DNA of 64,000 bases from CAYXSX01 sp964467925 (lineage in GTDB: Bacteria; Pseudomonadota; Alphaproteobacteria; Micavibrionales; Micavibrionaceae), in assembly GCA_964467925.1 (NCBI GenBank), contig CAYXSX010000007.1, positions 1 through 64,000 of the forward strand. The letters run 5' to 3'. The notes beneath the pieces are model-generated. The model saw only the letters and a program-made list of their open reading frames with translations. It was not told the DNA's origin and made no database searches. This document shows positions 51,143 to 59,051 of this stretch, in pieces. Position numbers and translations under genes: made by a program. Position 1 is the first letter of the stretch; each line of letters opens with the position of its first letter.

Positions 51143-51310
51143 ATGGCCAAACAGGTCGAGCGCCTGAAAAAACAAATGCTCAAACATGCGGAGAATCTGG
51201 AATTCGAAGACGCCGCCCGCCTGCGCGATGAAATCAATAAGCTCGAAAACGCGAGGTTGGGGGGTAGGGTCCCCCAGACAGGTGCTGTGTCCTCTTCTAA
51301 AAAGGCTTAA
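51143..51310 (+). CDS. Stand-alone UVR-motif protein, duplicate of the UvrB C-terminus
   Basis: 55-aa protein. ATG 51143 has AAAGGAG 3-9 bp upstream. Residues 2-35 (AKQVERLKKQMLKHAENL EFEDAARLRDEINKLEN) are nearly identical to the last residues of UvrB from this same locus, where the motif binds UvrC and mediates a UvrB-UvrC contact. At the DNA level the first 35 bases after the ATG are identical to uvrB 48225-48259, and about 80 of 90 match overall by eye. A Gly/Ser-rich tail (GGRVPQTGAVSSSKKA) follows. It could titrate UvrC or UvrB. Its end overlaps the pentapeptide gene by 14 bp. Confidence 0.8.
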   Translation: MAKQVERLKKQMLKHAENLEFEDAARLRDEINKLENARLGGRVPQTGAVSSSKKA

Positions 51311-52094
51311 GCTGGGGTGCATCTGGAGAAGGTGCCGACAACTGTTGTTGTGCTTGCAATTGTTTCCAGACTTCTGTTTCCCCAAACGTAATGTGTCCTT
51401 GTTCAGAGCCGTACCAACCAGGTGCCGAAGCCCACCAGTATTTTGCCAGTAAACCGTCATCAATTACGGGTTGGTCTTTGTCGTTCCAGGCAACTTGCAT
51501 TACGATGGCACCCTCTGGGGTTGTATATAGAGCTTCGTCGCGGTTTTGAACTGTTTTAAATGTGGGGTTTAATAGTACAGAGAGGGGAAACCATGCGTCT
51601 TCAACATTTGCCCCTGTAAAATCCACGTCTGAGAGATCTGCGTTTGCTAAATATGCCTCGGTAAGATTTGCGCCTTTTAAGTTTGCTCCTTGAAACTTGG
51701 CATTGTCAAAAGACACATAGCTTAAATTGGCTCCTGACAGATCGGCTTGTGTGAAATCGGCGTTTCGGAGTTTTGTATTAATGTTTGCATCCCAGTTGCC
51801 GGAGCGGAAATTATGACCGCGTAAATCGGCGCGGGCTAAAAAAACCCCGTTTGCCGAAATACCTACGAAGGCTTCTGCTTTGTTACATGCTTGTGTCTGT
51901 TCGGGCGTAAAAGGAGCTTCTTTAGGAAGAACGTCGTAATTACGACCGTTTGCTTCAAATAGTTCAAGTCTGTTATTTGCCCAGCTTTTTAAATAATCCT
52001 GAGCCTTTGTTCGGTCGATGGCATTCTTTGGGCCCCCATTCAGGGCCGCCCCTAACATCAAAGCTATAAGTACAGCGGCTGGGTCATCACTCAT
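51297..52094 (-). CDS. Pentapeptide-repeat protein
   Basis: 265-aa protein. ATG 52094 is chosen because of AAAGGAGG 12 bp upstream (the GTG at 52130 has none). An N-terminal hydrophobic segment (AAVLIALMLGAALNGG) suggests a membrane anchor or signal. About residues 80-165 show pentapeptide repeats in the A(D/N)LxX pattern: FLARADLRGHNF, NADFTQADLSGANLSYVSFDNAKFQGANLKGANLTEAYLANADLSDVDFTGANVED. The C-terminus is Trp/Gln-rich and ends in a Pro tail (LSAPSPDAPQLKPF). Pentapeptide proteins form right-handed quadrilateral helices; some shield gyrase. No QnrB-type loop is identifiable. Function unassigned. Confidence 0.82.
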   Translation of the reverse strand: MSDDPAAVLIALMLGAALNGGPKNAIDRTKAQDYLKSWANNRLELFEANGRNYDVLPKEAPFTPEQTQACNKAEAFVGISANGVFLARADLRGHNFRSGNWDANINTKLRNADFTQADLSGANLSYVSFDNAKFQGANLKGANLTEAYLANADLSDVDFTGANVEDAWFPLSVLLNPTFKTVQNRDEALYTTPEGAIVMQVAWNDKDQPVIDDGLLAKYWWASAPGWYGSEQGHITFGETEVWKQLQAQQQLSAPSPDAPQLKPF

Positions 52095-52193
52095 AATTTG
52101 TCTTCGCCTCCTTTGAAGGTATTCTGACACTCATTTGCTAAAATACTGTTAATGCAAACGAGGACAGTTATTGAAGACGGTGGCTTAGATTTC

Positions 52194-52222
52194 TTGACAA
52201 AATAAGAATAAAGTCCTATAAT
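52194..52222 (+). promoter_or_regulatory. Perfect-consensus sigma70 promoter, copy 2
   Basis: TTGACA (52194-52199), 17-bp spacer, TATAAT (52217-52222). Followed by CCATGTTTTACGATGTGGAAA, closely matching TCATGATTTACGATGTGGGAA after copy 1 at 51082. Confidence 0.85.
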
Positions 52223-52228
52223 TTTTCC

Positions 52229-52314
52229 ATGTTTTACGATGTGGAAACAAGGGAGATAGGAAAGACGGCGGAGCGGGGCGGTGCTTCGTTGCCGCGTCTT
52301 CCTCGCTTTTTTTT
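52229..52314 (+). ncRNA. Candidate small RNA or leaderless short transcript
   Basis: Starts at the expected +1 of promoter copy 2. A hairpin AGACG-G-CGG / CCG-CGTCT (52263-52299) is followed by a T8 run at 52307-52314, 7 nt beyond the stem. The ATG at 52229 would be leaderless, but the equivalent of the copy-1 start codon reads ATA, and the frame is only open because it runs antisense into another gene. I favour a short non-coding RNA or a decayed gene. Not confirmed by homology. Confidence 0.35.
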
Positions 52315-52441
52315 CTTATGTCAAAATGAGGTCTCCCCCTCCCCCTCAAAAACGGAAAACGAAATGAGTAACTCTAATTCCGCTTTAATATCAGGGAATT
52401 ATGCTTGGTTTTTTGCCTGTTTTTCCGGGTTTTCGCCCCGG

Positions 52442-52960
52442 TTACCGATTATAGGCGGGTTCGTTTTCGGCCACGCGCTGTTCGCCTTGTCCGCCCGAAG
52501 CGGGCTCGATTTGCGCGAAGTTCAGCGGTTTTTCGCGCATCGTGTGCTCGATCGGCCCCTCGCATCCCTTGGCGTTATAGATGCCGATCATAAAGGCGCG
52601 GCGCTGGGCCGCGATATCCTGCACGCTTTCGGCCTGTTCGCTGCCCGAGTCGTTAACCTCGGTCGCGAGCAGTCCTGCCGCCGCCAGCCCGATACCGCCC
52701 GTGGCCGTGCCCACCAGAAGCGAGCCCACCGCGCCCATCGCCGTGATGCCGCGGTCGTTCATATGCCGATCGTCCTTGATGTCCTGCGTCACCGTGATGA
52801 TGTCGCGCATCAGAGATGCCTCTTTCGACAGCGCGCCGCAACCCATCTCCAGATCGCCGGGGCGGGAGATTTCAAGCTCCCGCACTTCGCGCTCGTCCGC
52901 GCGGGCCGGGTTGACATAAATGCACAGGAATATGGTCGCAAAGAGGGCAAAACGATTCAT
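52442..52960 (-). CDS. Secreted or membrane hypothetical protein
   Basis: 172-aa protein starting at ATG 52960 (MNRFALFATIFLCIYVNPARADE), with a signal peptide cleaved near ARA-D. About residues 75-105 have a Gly/Ala hydrophobic stretch (AMGAVGSLLVGTATGGIGLAAAGLLA), which could be a transmembrane or glycine-zipper-like segment. Two cysteines (MGCGALS and KGCEGP) may form a disulfide in the periplasm. No family recognised. Confidence 0.65.
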   Translation of the reverse strand: MNRFALFATIFLCIYVNPARADEREVRELEISRPGDLEMGCGALSKEASLMRDIITVTQDIKDDRHMNDRGITAMGAVGSLLVGTATGGIGLAAAGLLATEVNDSGSEQAESVQDIAAQRRAFMIGIYNAKGCEGPIEHTMREKPLNFAQIEPASGGQGEQRVAENEPAYNR

Positions 52961-53085
52961 GGGATCATCATAGGGCAAAACGGTCCAGTCTACAAAGAAG
53001 AGCGAGGGTGCCGGGTAAGGCAGGCGGGGATAGTTTTTCTTTGTCCCCTTGCAGAGCCTGTTTATCCCGCTATAGTCATCTCACC

Positions 53086-53661
53086 ATGAGTGAAAAAACC
53101 ACCATCCATATCGAAACCCCCCGTATGATCCTGCGCGAATGGAAAGAATCCGACCGCGCGCCTTTCGCCCGTATGAACGGCGATCCGGTGATCATGGAAT
53201 ATCTTCCGCGTTCCCTGACCGAGAAGCAGAGCAACGATCTGGTTGATCGTTTTAATGCGCATTTCAAGGCGCACGGCTATGGTTTGTACGCGGCAGAGAA
53301 TAAGGATAGCAACGATTTCATGGGCTTTGTGGGTTTGCGTAAGGTGCCGTTCGAGGCGCCGTTTACGCCGGCGGTGGAGATTGCATGGCGGCTGGACTAT
53401 GAATTCTGGGGGCAAGGTTATTGTCAGGAGGCCGCCTGCGGCGTGCTCGATCATGCTTTTGGCGATCTGGGCTTGAAGGAAATCGTTTCCTTCACCGTGC
53501 ATGACAATACGCGCTCCATCGGCGTGATGGAGAAAATAGGCATGAGCCGCGATAAAAAAGGCGATTTCGATTATCCCGGCATGCGCCACGATCATCCGCT
53601 CGGGCGCTTCGTGCTTTACCGTATTGGCAAGAATGATCCTCGCTCTTGCCCGGCGGGTTAA
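53086..53661 (+). CDS. GNAT-family N-acetyltransferase (RimJ/RimL-like)
   Basis: 191-aa acetyltransferase. TPRMILREWKESDRAPF at the N-terminus and the acetyl-CoA-binding region EIAWRLDYEFWGQGYCQEAACGVLDHAF (Q/RxxGxG/A-like), followed by FTVHDNTRSIGVMEKIGMSRDKK, resemble GNATs acting on protein N-termini or small amines. The ATG at 53086 matches the family start; the upstream codon at 53008 is not needed. Substrate unknown. Confidence 0.88.
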   Translation: MSEKTTIHIETPRMILREWKESDRAPFARMNGDPVIMEYLPRSLTEKQSNDLVDRFNAHFKAHGYGLYAAENKDSNDFMGFVGLRKVPFEAPFTPAVEIAWRLDYEFWGQGYCQEAACGVLDHAFGDLGLKEIVSFTVHDNTRSIGVMEKIGMSRDKKGDFDYPGMRHDHPLGRFVLYRIGKNDPRSCPAG

Positions 53662-53728
53662 TTCGCGCTATTGTTGTGGCAGTTGTTTCGGCATTTTTTT
53701 TGCGCCTTTTAAAGAGGGGGGGAGCCCT

Positions 53729-53986
53729 ATGATCTCCAGATTTCTGAAATATGCCGTTCTTGCCGCGCCCTTACTGATTGCCGGTTGCGGCGAAGGTTGG
53801 GAAATGGTGCGTACGACCGATGTTTTTCCCTATGGAAATCAGCGCACTGCCGGTTCTGGCGTTATGTATGTGCGCGCCAAACTCGCGCCGCCGGAGGATC
53901 TGAACATCGTCAGCGTCAAACGCGACTATTCTCCGGCTGTGGTTGAGGATTTGCGCGAGATTTTCGACAAGGCGCAGCGTAAGTAA
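53729..53986 (+). CDS. Small lipoprotein
   Basis: 85-aa protein; ATG 53729 preceded by GGGGGGAG. Signal peptide with lipobox LIAGC (about residue 19) predicts lipid attachment. The mature part EGWEMVRTTDVFPYGNQRTAGSGV...FDKAQRK is small and of no recognised family. Confidence 0.75.
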   Translation: MISRFLKYAVLAAPLLIAGCGEGWEMVRTTDVFPYGNQRTAGSGVMYVRAKLAPPEDLNIVSVKRDYSPAVVEDLREIFDKAQRK

Positions 53987-54008
53987 TTACCGTTCATTTT
54001 AGGATATA

Positions 54009-54554
54009 TCAGGCGCTGCGGCTTTTAGGCGCGTTGGCGGCGGTAAGTCGTTCTCGCTCCGCATCGCTGGCGCTTGGGCTGTCGATAATCACGATCATCG
54101 CGCCGTCACGCATCTGTAGTGCAAGCTTGGAACCGTAGATAAAGGTTGTAATGCCATCTGTTTGTAAGGCGCGAAGGGTTATGTTCTCACTCTCCAGCCT
54201 TTTGCGCAGGGTTTGCGTCTCTGGCGTGAGAGGTCGAGCGCAAAGCATGATAAGTTCGCCGTCTTGCTCGGTCAGTGTCTGGATGATGTCATCGCCCAGA
54301 CGGGTAAATCCTTCGGAACCGTGTAAAACTTCAACCTGTTTCTTACGTTGCCTTAGACCGTTATCGCTCTGAAACTCGATGCCTGCGGTTTCAAAGGCGA
54401 GGCGGATGGCGCGCAAGGATTCAGCCTTGATGTCGGAATGGCGTTTTTCGAAGTTGTTGATTGCGGTTTTGGACAGGCCCGATGCGTTGGCAAGGTCCTG
54501 TTGTGTCCAGCCGAGAAGGCCTCTGGCGGCGCGGCATTGTTCGATCGTGATCAT
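54009..54554 (-). CDS. XRE-family transcriptional regulator
   Basis: 181-aa protein. N-terminal helix-turn-helix of the lambda Cro/CI type: QCRAARGLLGWTQQDLANASGLSKTAINNFEKRHSDI (about residues 6-42). The C-terminal about 110 residues (including LGDDIIQTLTEQDGELIMLCARPL) are an unknown sensor-like domain. Divergently arranged against the next gene, whose control it may exert (inference). Confidence 0.85.
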   Translation of the reverse strand: MITIEQCRAARGLLGWTQQDLANASGLSKTAINNFEKRHSDIKAESLRAIRLAFETAGIEFQSDNGLRQRKKQVEVLHGSEGFTRLGDDIIQTLTEQDGELIMLCARPLTPETQTLRKRLESENITLRALQTDGITTFIYGSKLALQMRDGAMIVIIDSPSASDAERERLTAANAPKSRSA

Positions 54555-54690
54555 GTGCGTTTACTCAGTCGTTAGGCTTCCATTTTATGGTGTGAGGACA
54601 AAAAAGCAAAACAAATTCAGCCAGTGGTCAATTCGCGCCAAAAGCGTTAAACTTAAAATAAGGAAACCTGATCTTTTTAAGGGGGCGTTG

Positions 54691-55422
54691 TTGTCATTAG
54701 GAGTGTTTATCTGGGCTTTACTGTCCATCGCTTTGCTGGGGTTTCTGGGCTGGACGGCGTTTATACTGGCCCGTCAGAAAAGCACATGGCGCGAGTTCGC
54801 CCGTCAGCGCAACTTACGTTTCAAGGTAAGAGGGTTCCTGCTGTCGCCTGAAATCACGGGCGTGATACGTGATTACAGTATCGCCCTGTTTACCGCCGAG
54901 CATGGCAGCGAGCAATCACGCACAACCCGCAAAATGAGTGCGATCGAGATCGTCCTTAAAAGTGCGATGCCTGTCGGCGGCGCAGTGGGCAGCGGAGATA
55001 TGGTGACCCTTATTCAAGGGCGTGGGTATTCTCAGGAGTACAAACCCAAAACCAAGACATGGGATAAGGAATATATCGCTATGTCGCATAACGCCCGTTT
55101 CCTCAAGGCATATCTGACCAAGGAACGTCTGGCGGCGCTGATAAAGCTCATGAAAACCAAAAATGTCTGGGTCATTTTCATTTTTAACGGGCCCGACACG
55201 TTGCTAAGGATCGATACACCCGACGCATTAGATGACCTTGATAAGTTGAACAAGACTATGGACAGGTTGCTGGAAGTGGCGGGTGTTCTGGAGCTTGCCG
55301 ACGGAGAAAGCCAGCGCTTGATGGCCGAGGCAGAAGCTAGCGCTAGCAAGAGCGATACGGCACCGAGCCTGAAAGAACCGCCGGAAGATGGCGGGTTGGC
55401 TCTGGAGCTTGAAGAAGATTAA
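54691..55422 (+). CDS. Membrane-anchored hypothetical protein
   Basis: About 243 aa. TTG 54691 with AAGGGGG 5-12 bp upstream is the chosen start; ATG 54553 and GTG 54703 are alternatives and the upstream frame overlaps the XRE gene. One transmembrane helix (SLGVFIWALLSIALLGFLGWTAFILA) is followed by a cytosolic domain (TWREFARQRNLRFKVRGF...) with no known motif, and an acidic tail (DGGLALELEED). Its stop overlaps the start of the next (minus) gene's stop by 4 bp. Confidence 0.55.
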   Translation: MSLGVFIWALLSIALLGFLGWTAFILARQKSTWREFARQRNLRFKVRGFLLSPEITGVIRDYSIALFTAEHGSEQSRTTRKMSAIEIVLKSAMPVGGAVGSGDMVTLIQGRGYSQEYKPKTKTWDKEYIAMSHNARFLKAYLTKERLAALIKLMKTKNVWVIFIFNGPDTLLRIDTPDALDDLDKLNKTMDRLLEVAGVLELADGESQRLMAEAEASASKSDTAPSLKEPPEDGGLALELEED

Positions 55423-56972
55423 TCGGCGTTAAACCCGTCCATATGAAAGCCGAAAGGCGCTAGTTTCATATCGCCGTAATTTTTTTCATCCTGTGAAAAA
55501 TTAAACACGCAAAGTACGGTTTTATCGCCTTTAATGCGTTCAAAGGCGAGTAAATGATCGTCATTCGTATTGATAAAGCGAATGTCACCGCGCCAAAGAG
55601 CGATCTGTTCCTTGCGCCATTTCAGGAAAGCCCGCGTAAAATGGAGAACAGAGCCTGCCTGCTTTTCCTGATCCTCGGCATTCAGGCGGAAATGCTCTTC
55701 CGGCATCGGAAGCCAGCTTTTTGATGGTGGTATCGCGCTCCAAGGGATCGGCGTGCGGCAGCCGTCGCGCCCTTGCCATTCCGGCCATGTGTGAATGCCC
55801 CACGGGTCCTTGATGGCCTCGAAAGGAATGCGTGCCTCTGGCAGGCCGAGTTCTTCGCCCTGATACAAAAACACTGTGCCGTAGAGGCAACCCAATAAAG
55901 CGATCAGCATCTTTGAAAAATCAGGGTCGTGCGAAAACCCGTCACTGTCTGGAAGCCAGCGGGAGGCCGCGCGCACCACGTCGTGGTTGGAAAACGCCCA
56001 GCTCGGCCAGCTTGCTTCGGCCTCTCCCGAGAGTTTGCGGAATTCCTCGATTGGTTCGCGGATTGTGGAGGCCGATAAATGTTTGCGCGTGCCGCCCATC
56101 ATGTGCGTGTTATAGGCGGTGTGCAGGTATTTATCTCCGGCGGTGTATTCATGGCTGCGTTCGTAAGGGTGGTCGTCGCCGATTTCGCCCACGCTCATTG
56201 CGCCGTATTCGTCCAGCAACGCGCGAAGCCGCGTAAGGAAAACAAGGTTCTCTGGCCGCGATTTATCGAAGATATGCGTCTGGGTGGAATAGGGGTCTTG
56301 GCCTTCGAACTGCGTCGCCGCGCCAAGCTCGGGAGCGCGCGGCGGATTATCACGAAGTTCCTCGTCATGAAACAGGAAATTGATGACATCAAGGCGGAAG
56401 CCATCCACACCGCGCTCTAGCCAGAAACGGCAGATATTGAGCGCCTCTTCCTGCACTTCGGGGTTGGGATAGTTAAGGTCCGGCTGTTCCTTGAGGAAGT
56501 TATGCAAGTAATATTGCCCGTAACGGTTATCCCATTCCCACGCCACGCCGCCGAAAACGGAAACCCAGTTATTCGGAAGTTGGCCGTCGGGTTTTTCGGT
56601 TGCCCAGACATACCAGTCCTTTTTATCAGGGTCGAGGAACCAAGGATGTTGGTTCGATGTGTGGGATAGCACAAGATCGATGATGATCTTCAGGCCGAGT
56701 TCATGCGCTTTTTCCAACAGTGCATCAAAATCGGCCAGCGTGCCGAACATCGGGTCGATGTCGCGGTAGTCCGATACGTCATAGCCGAAGTCTTTCATCG
56801 GCGATTTGAAGAAGGGCGATATCCAGATGCCGTCCACGCCAAGCTGCGCGATATAGGGAAGTTTTTGCGTGATTCCCGCAAGGTCGCCGATTCCTGAATT
56901 CTTCGTATCTAGGAAGCTGCGCGGATAAATCTGGTAGATCACCGCGCCGCGCCACCAGTCGGGATCAAACAT
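55419..56972 (-). CDS. GH13 alpha-glucosidase (oligo-1,6-glucosidase / alpha-amylase family)
   Basis: 517-aa GH13 enzyme. YQIYPRSFLDTKNSGIGDLAGI at the N-terminus, IIIDLVLSHTSNQHPWF (region I), GVDGFRLDVINFLFHD with nucleophile Asp (region II), VGEIGDD with acid/base Glu (region III) and WAFSNHDVVRAASRW (region IV) are all present. It hydrolyses terminal alpha-glucosides, probably in the cytoplasm, since no signal peptide is seen. The start overlaps the PhzF stop (56965) by 8 bp, so the two genes are translationally coupled. Confidence 0.92.
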   Translation of the reverse strand: MFDPDWWRGAVIYQIYPRSFLDTKNSGIGDLAGITQKLPYIAQLGVDGIWISPFFKSPMKDFGYDVSDYRDIDPMFGTLADFDALLEKAHELGLKIIIDLVLSHTSNQHPWFLDPDKKDWYVWATEKPDGQLPNNWVSVFGGVAWEWDNRYGQYYLHNFLKEQPDLNYPNPEVQEEALNICRFWLERGVDGFRLDVINFLFHDEELRDNPPRAPELGAATQFEGQDPYSTQTHIFDKSRPENLVFLTRLRALLDEYGAMSVGEIGDDHPYERSHEYTAGDKYLHTAYNTHMMGGTRKHLSASTIREPIEEFRKLSGEAEASWPSWAFSNHDVVRAASRWLPDSDGFSHDPDFSKMLIALLGCLYGTVFLYQGEELGLPEARIPFEAIKDPWGIHTWPEWQGRDGCRTPIPWSAIPPSKSWLPMPEEHFRLNAEDQEKQAGSVLHFTRAFLKWRKEQIALWRGDIRFINTNDDHLLAFERIKGDKTVLCVFNFSQDEKNYGDMKLAPFGFHMDGFNAD

Positions 56973-57756
56973 ATATTTCGCCTTTCATGTAAAGCGCTGC
57001 CGTTCCGGTAATGTCGACACGGTCGCCCTTTAATTCGAGGAACAAGTCGCCACCGCGCGCGGAAGCCTGATGCGCTTTGAACCTAGTTTTGCCCAAACGT
57101 TCCGCCCAATAGGGGGTAAGAATGCAGTGGGCCGATCCGGTGACGGGGTCTTCTTCCAGACCGATTTGGGGGAAGAAAGCGCGGGAGATGAAATCGTAAT
57201 CCTTGTCGCCGGGCGCTGTGGCGAGCACACCGCGTATCTCGCTGAATTCCGCCAGAAGTTTGAAATCGGGCTTCATGGCTCGGATGTCTTGCGGATCGTC
57301 ATAGACGGCGATAGCGTCATAGCCGAAGTAAAATTCGCGCGGTGTCTTGCCCAGCGCGCGGGATATAATGTCCGGCACATCCGCCTTTTCCCGCTTCCAT
57401 GCCGGGAAGTTCATGGTGTAGCCTTGGGCGTTTTTTGTAATGTGCAGATCGCCGGACAGGCCGGTAAAGGTTATTTTATCGCCCTTATGGCCGAGTAACT
57501 CGAACAGGGTGTAAGCCGTGGCAAGAGTAGCATGGCCGCACAGCTTGACCTCCACTGTAGGAGTAAACCAACGTAAGTGATAGGAGCCGTCATCGTTGCG
57601 CATAAAGAATGCGGTTTCCGAGAGGTTATTTTCCTGCGCGATTTTACGCAAGGTTTCATCGGGCAGCCATTCCTTCAGCGGGCAAACGGCGGCGGGATTG
57701 CCGCTAAATACCGCGTCGGTGAAGGCGTCTATTTGATAAAGCGGAATAGTGGGCAT
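56965..57756 (-). CDS. PhzF-family protein
   Basis: 263-aa isomerase-like protein of the PhzF/diaminopimelate-epimerase fold. IPLYQIDAFTDAVFSGNPAAVC at the N-terminus with catalytic-Glu segment ENNLSETAFF, RWFTPTVEVKLCGHATLATAY, and EDPVTGSAHCILTPYW are conserved. The product class is often an isomerase acting on an enol-acid; the substrate is unknown. It lies upstream of the GH13 gene in a two-gene operon. Confidence 0.92.
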   Translation of the reverse strand: MPTIPLYQIDAFTDAVFSGNPAAVCPLKEWLPDETLRKIAQENNLSETAFFMRNDDGSYHLRWFTPTVEVKLCGHATLATAYTLFELLGHKGDKITFTGLSGDLHITKNAQGYTMNFPAWKREKADVPDIISRALGKTPREFYFGYDAIAVYDDPQDIRAMKPDFKLLAEFSEIRGVLATAPGDKDYDFISRAFFPQIGLEEDPVTGSAHCILTPYWAERLGKTRFKAHQASARGGDLFLELKGDRVDITGTAALYMKGEIYV

Positions 57757-57776
57757 ATTCGGGTTTGCCCTTTCTG

Positions 57777-58310
57777 TTACTCCGCGGTCGTGCCGACAGT
57801 CATTTTTACGATCTTGTCGGGATCTGCCGGGGGTTCACCCTTGGCTATGGCATCCACATATTCCATGCCGGAGATAACCTGACCCCAGACGGTGTATTGG
57901 CCGTCGAGGAAGCTGCAGTCATCGAAGCAGATAAAGAATTGGGAGTTTGCGCTGTCCGGACGGGCGGAGCGCGCCGCGCCGACTGTGCCGCGTGTGAAGG
58001 TTTCTTCGTTAAACTCTGCCGGGAGGTCAGGCTTGTCGGAGCCGCCCATACCTGTGCCTGTCGGGTCGCCCGTTTGGGCCATGAAACCGTCAATCACGCG
58101 GTGGAAGATAATGCCGTCATAGAAGCCTTCTTGGGCCAGTTCGGTCACGCGGGCCACATGTTTCGGGGCCGCTTCGGGTTTGAGCTCAATAACAACGGTG
58201 CCGCCGGTGGATACCTCCATTTCAAGTGTTTGCGCCGCCTCGGCTTTTGTGGCTGTCGTTGTGCCCATGATGAATAAACTCCCTATTAATAGCAGACCGT
58301 ATTTAAACAT
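57777..58310 (-). CDS. ppiA: Periplasmic cyclophilin-type peptidyl-prolyl isomerase
   Basis: 177-aa cyclophilin with a signal sequence (MFKYGLLLIGSLFIMG..., cleavage near AEA-A about residue 25). Core: FHRVIDGFMAQTGDPTGTGMGG with the active-site Arg in FHRVI, GTVGAARSARPDSANSQFFICFDDC and YTVWGQVISGMEYVDAIA. It assists folding of exported proteins. Gene symbol by similarity to PpiA-type. Confidence 0.93.
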   Translation of the reverse strand: MFKYGLLLIGSLFIMGTTTATKAEAAQTLEMEVSTGGTVVIELKPEAAPKHVARVTELAQEGFYDGIIFHRVIDGFMAQTGDPTGTGMGGSDKPDLPAEFNEETFTRGTVGAARSARPDSANSQFFICFDDCSFLDGQYTVWGQVISGMEYVDAIAKGEPPADPDKIVKMTVGTTAE

Positions 58311-58381
58311 GTGTGTTTCCTTTTAAGATAAGATAGTAGCGACATACCTGCCACAGGGGGCGGGTGAATGCAAGGGGGGGC

Positions 58382-58600
58382 TTATGCGGGTTCTTCGATG
58401 CCAGCCGATTCAAGTTTCGAAAGTGATGCGCGCAGTTCGTCGAGAGTTTCGTCTCCGGCTTCTTCACATTTTCCGCATTGCATGGCTAGGCCGGTTATTT
58501 CCTCTGATAGAGCGGCAAAGTTTTTGCAAAGGTTGCCGGGTTTGAGTGCGTGACCTTTAAGCTCCGTGTCGGAAAGAGGGCGGCAGAGGCAGGAATACAT
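58382..58600 (-). CDS. bfd: Bacterioferritin-associated ferredoxin-like protein (Bfd), copy 1
   Basis: 72-aa [2Fe-2S] protein. Cysteines of the Bfd pattern: MYSCLCRPLSD (CxC) and MQCGKCEEAGD (CxxC), with normal length for Bfd. Bfd binds bacterioferritin and passes electrons for iron release. The start overlaps the preceding gene's stop in TAATG, so it is coupled to its paralog. Bacterioferritin itself lies at 61591. Confidence 0.88.
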   Translation of the reverse strand: MYSCLCRPLSDTELKGHALKPGNLCKNFAALSEEITGLAMQCGKCEEAGDETLDELRASLSKLESAGIEEPA

Positions 58601-58797
58601 TAAGCGGCGGAAGTTGAGGAAGTGTTATGTTCCCGCACGATTTCCTTGAGCGTTTGCAGGCACTGGCAGCAATTGGGCTTTTCCCCGCCAGAACAGCTTG
58701 TATAGGTTTCGGCCACGCTGGCTTTCGAGCCCTTTTTACCCTCAAGGTGTTTCTTGACGGTTTTATCGCTGAACGGGTTGCAAAGACATATGAACAT
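58600..58797 (-). CDS. bfd: Bacterioferritin-associated ferredoxin-like protein (Bfd), copy 2
   Basis: 65-aa [2Fe-2S] protein. MFICLCNPFSDKTVK (CxC) and SGGEKPNCCQCLQTL (CxxC within CCQC) match the Bfd pattern; the paralog follows immediately. It has an extra basic helix (KKHLEGKKGSKASVAE). A Fur box lies 31-50 bp upstream of the ATG, so the pair is probably iron-repressed. Confidence 0.88.
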   Translation of the reverse strand: MFICLCNPFSDKTVKKHLEGKKGSKASVAETYTSCSGGEKPNCCQCLQTLKEIVREHNTSSTSAA

Positions 58798-58827
58798 GGG
58801 AAAGCCGTATCTCGATTCGTTGAATTC

Positions 58828-58848
58828 TTAATAATGATTATCATTTGC
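58828..58848 (-). promoter_or_regulatory. Fur box
   Basis: TTAATAATGATTATCATTTGC; inner AATGAT-T-ATCATT (58833-58845) is a perfect inverted repeat and fits the GATAATGATAATCATTATC consensus. It lies directly upstream of the bfd pair. Confidence 0.8.
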
Positions 58849-59051
58849 GGAGTGTAATTGCAAGTCATTCGCACTTGCAGCGTCTTTTTGCCCTCAATAA
58901 TGAAGAGAAATAAGTACAAGACTGTTGTTAGTTATGTAAAATTATAGTAAAATAAAATACAGGGTCGGGAAGCGGCATTTGCTCAAAATATAAGTTATAA
59001 AAAAAGGCGCTGTCTTTGGTATTGCTGAAGAGGTGCGTGGGTCGGGCGTTT

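Noticed and set aside
52229..53089. Plus-strand open frame starting at promoter copy 2
   Set aside because: The frame stays open mainly because it runs antisense to a signal-peptide-bearing gene (52442-52960); no family motif. A short transcript ending near 52314 is more likely.
54379..54690. N-terminal extension of the membrane protein back to 54379
   Set aside because: This part is antisense to the XRE gene and has no ribosome-binding site or conserved look; a start near the transmembrane helix is preferred.
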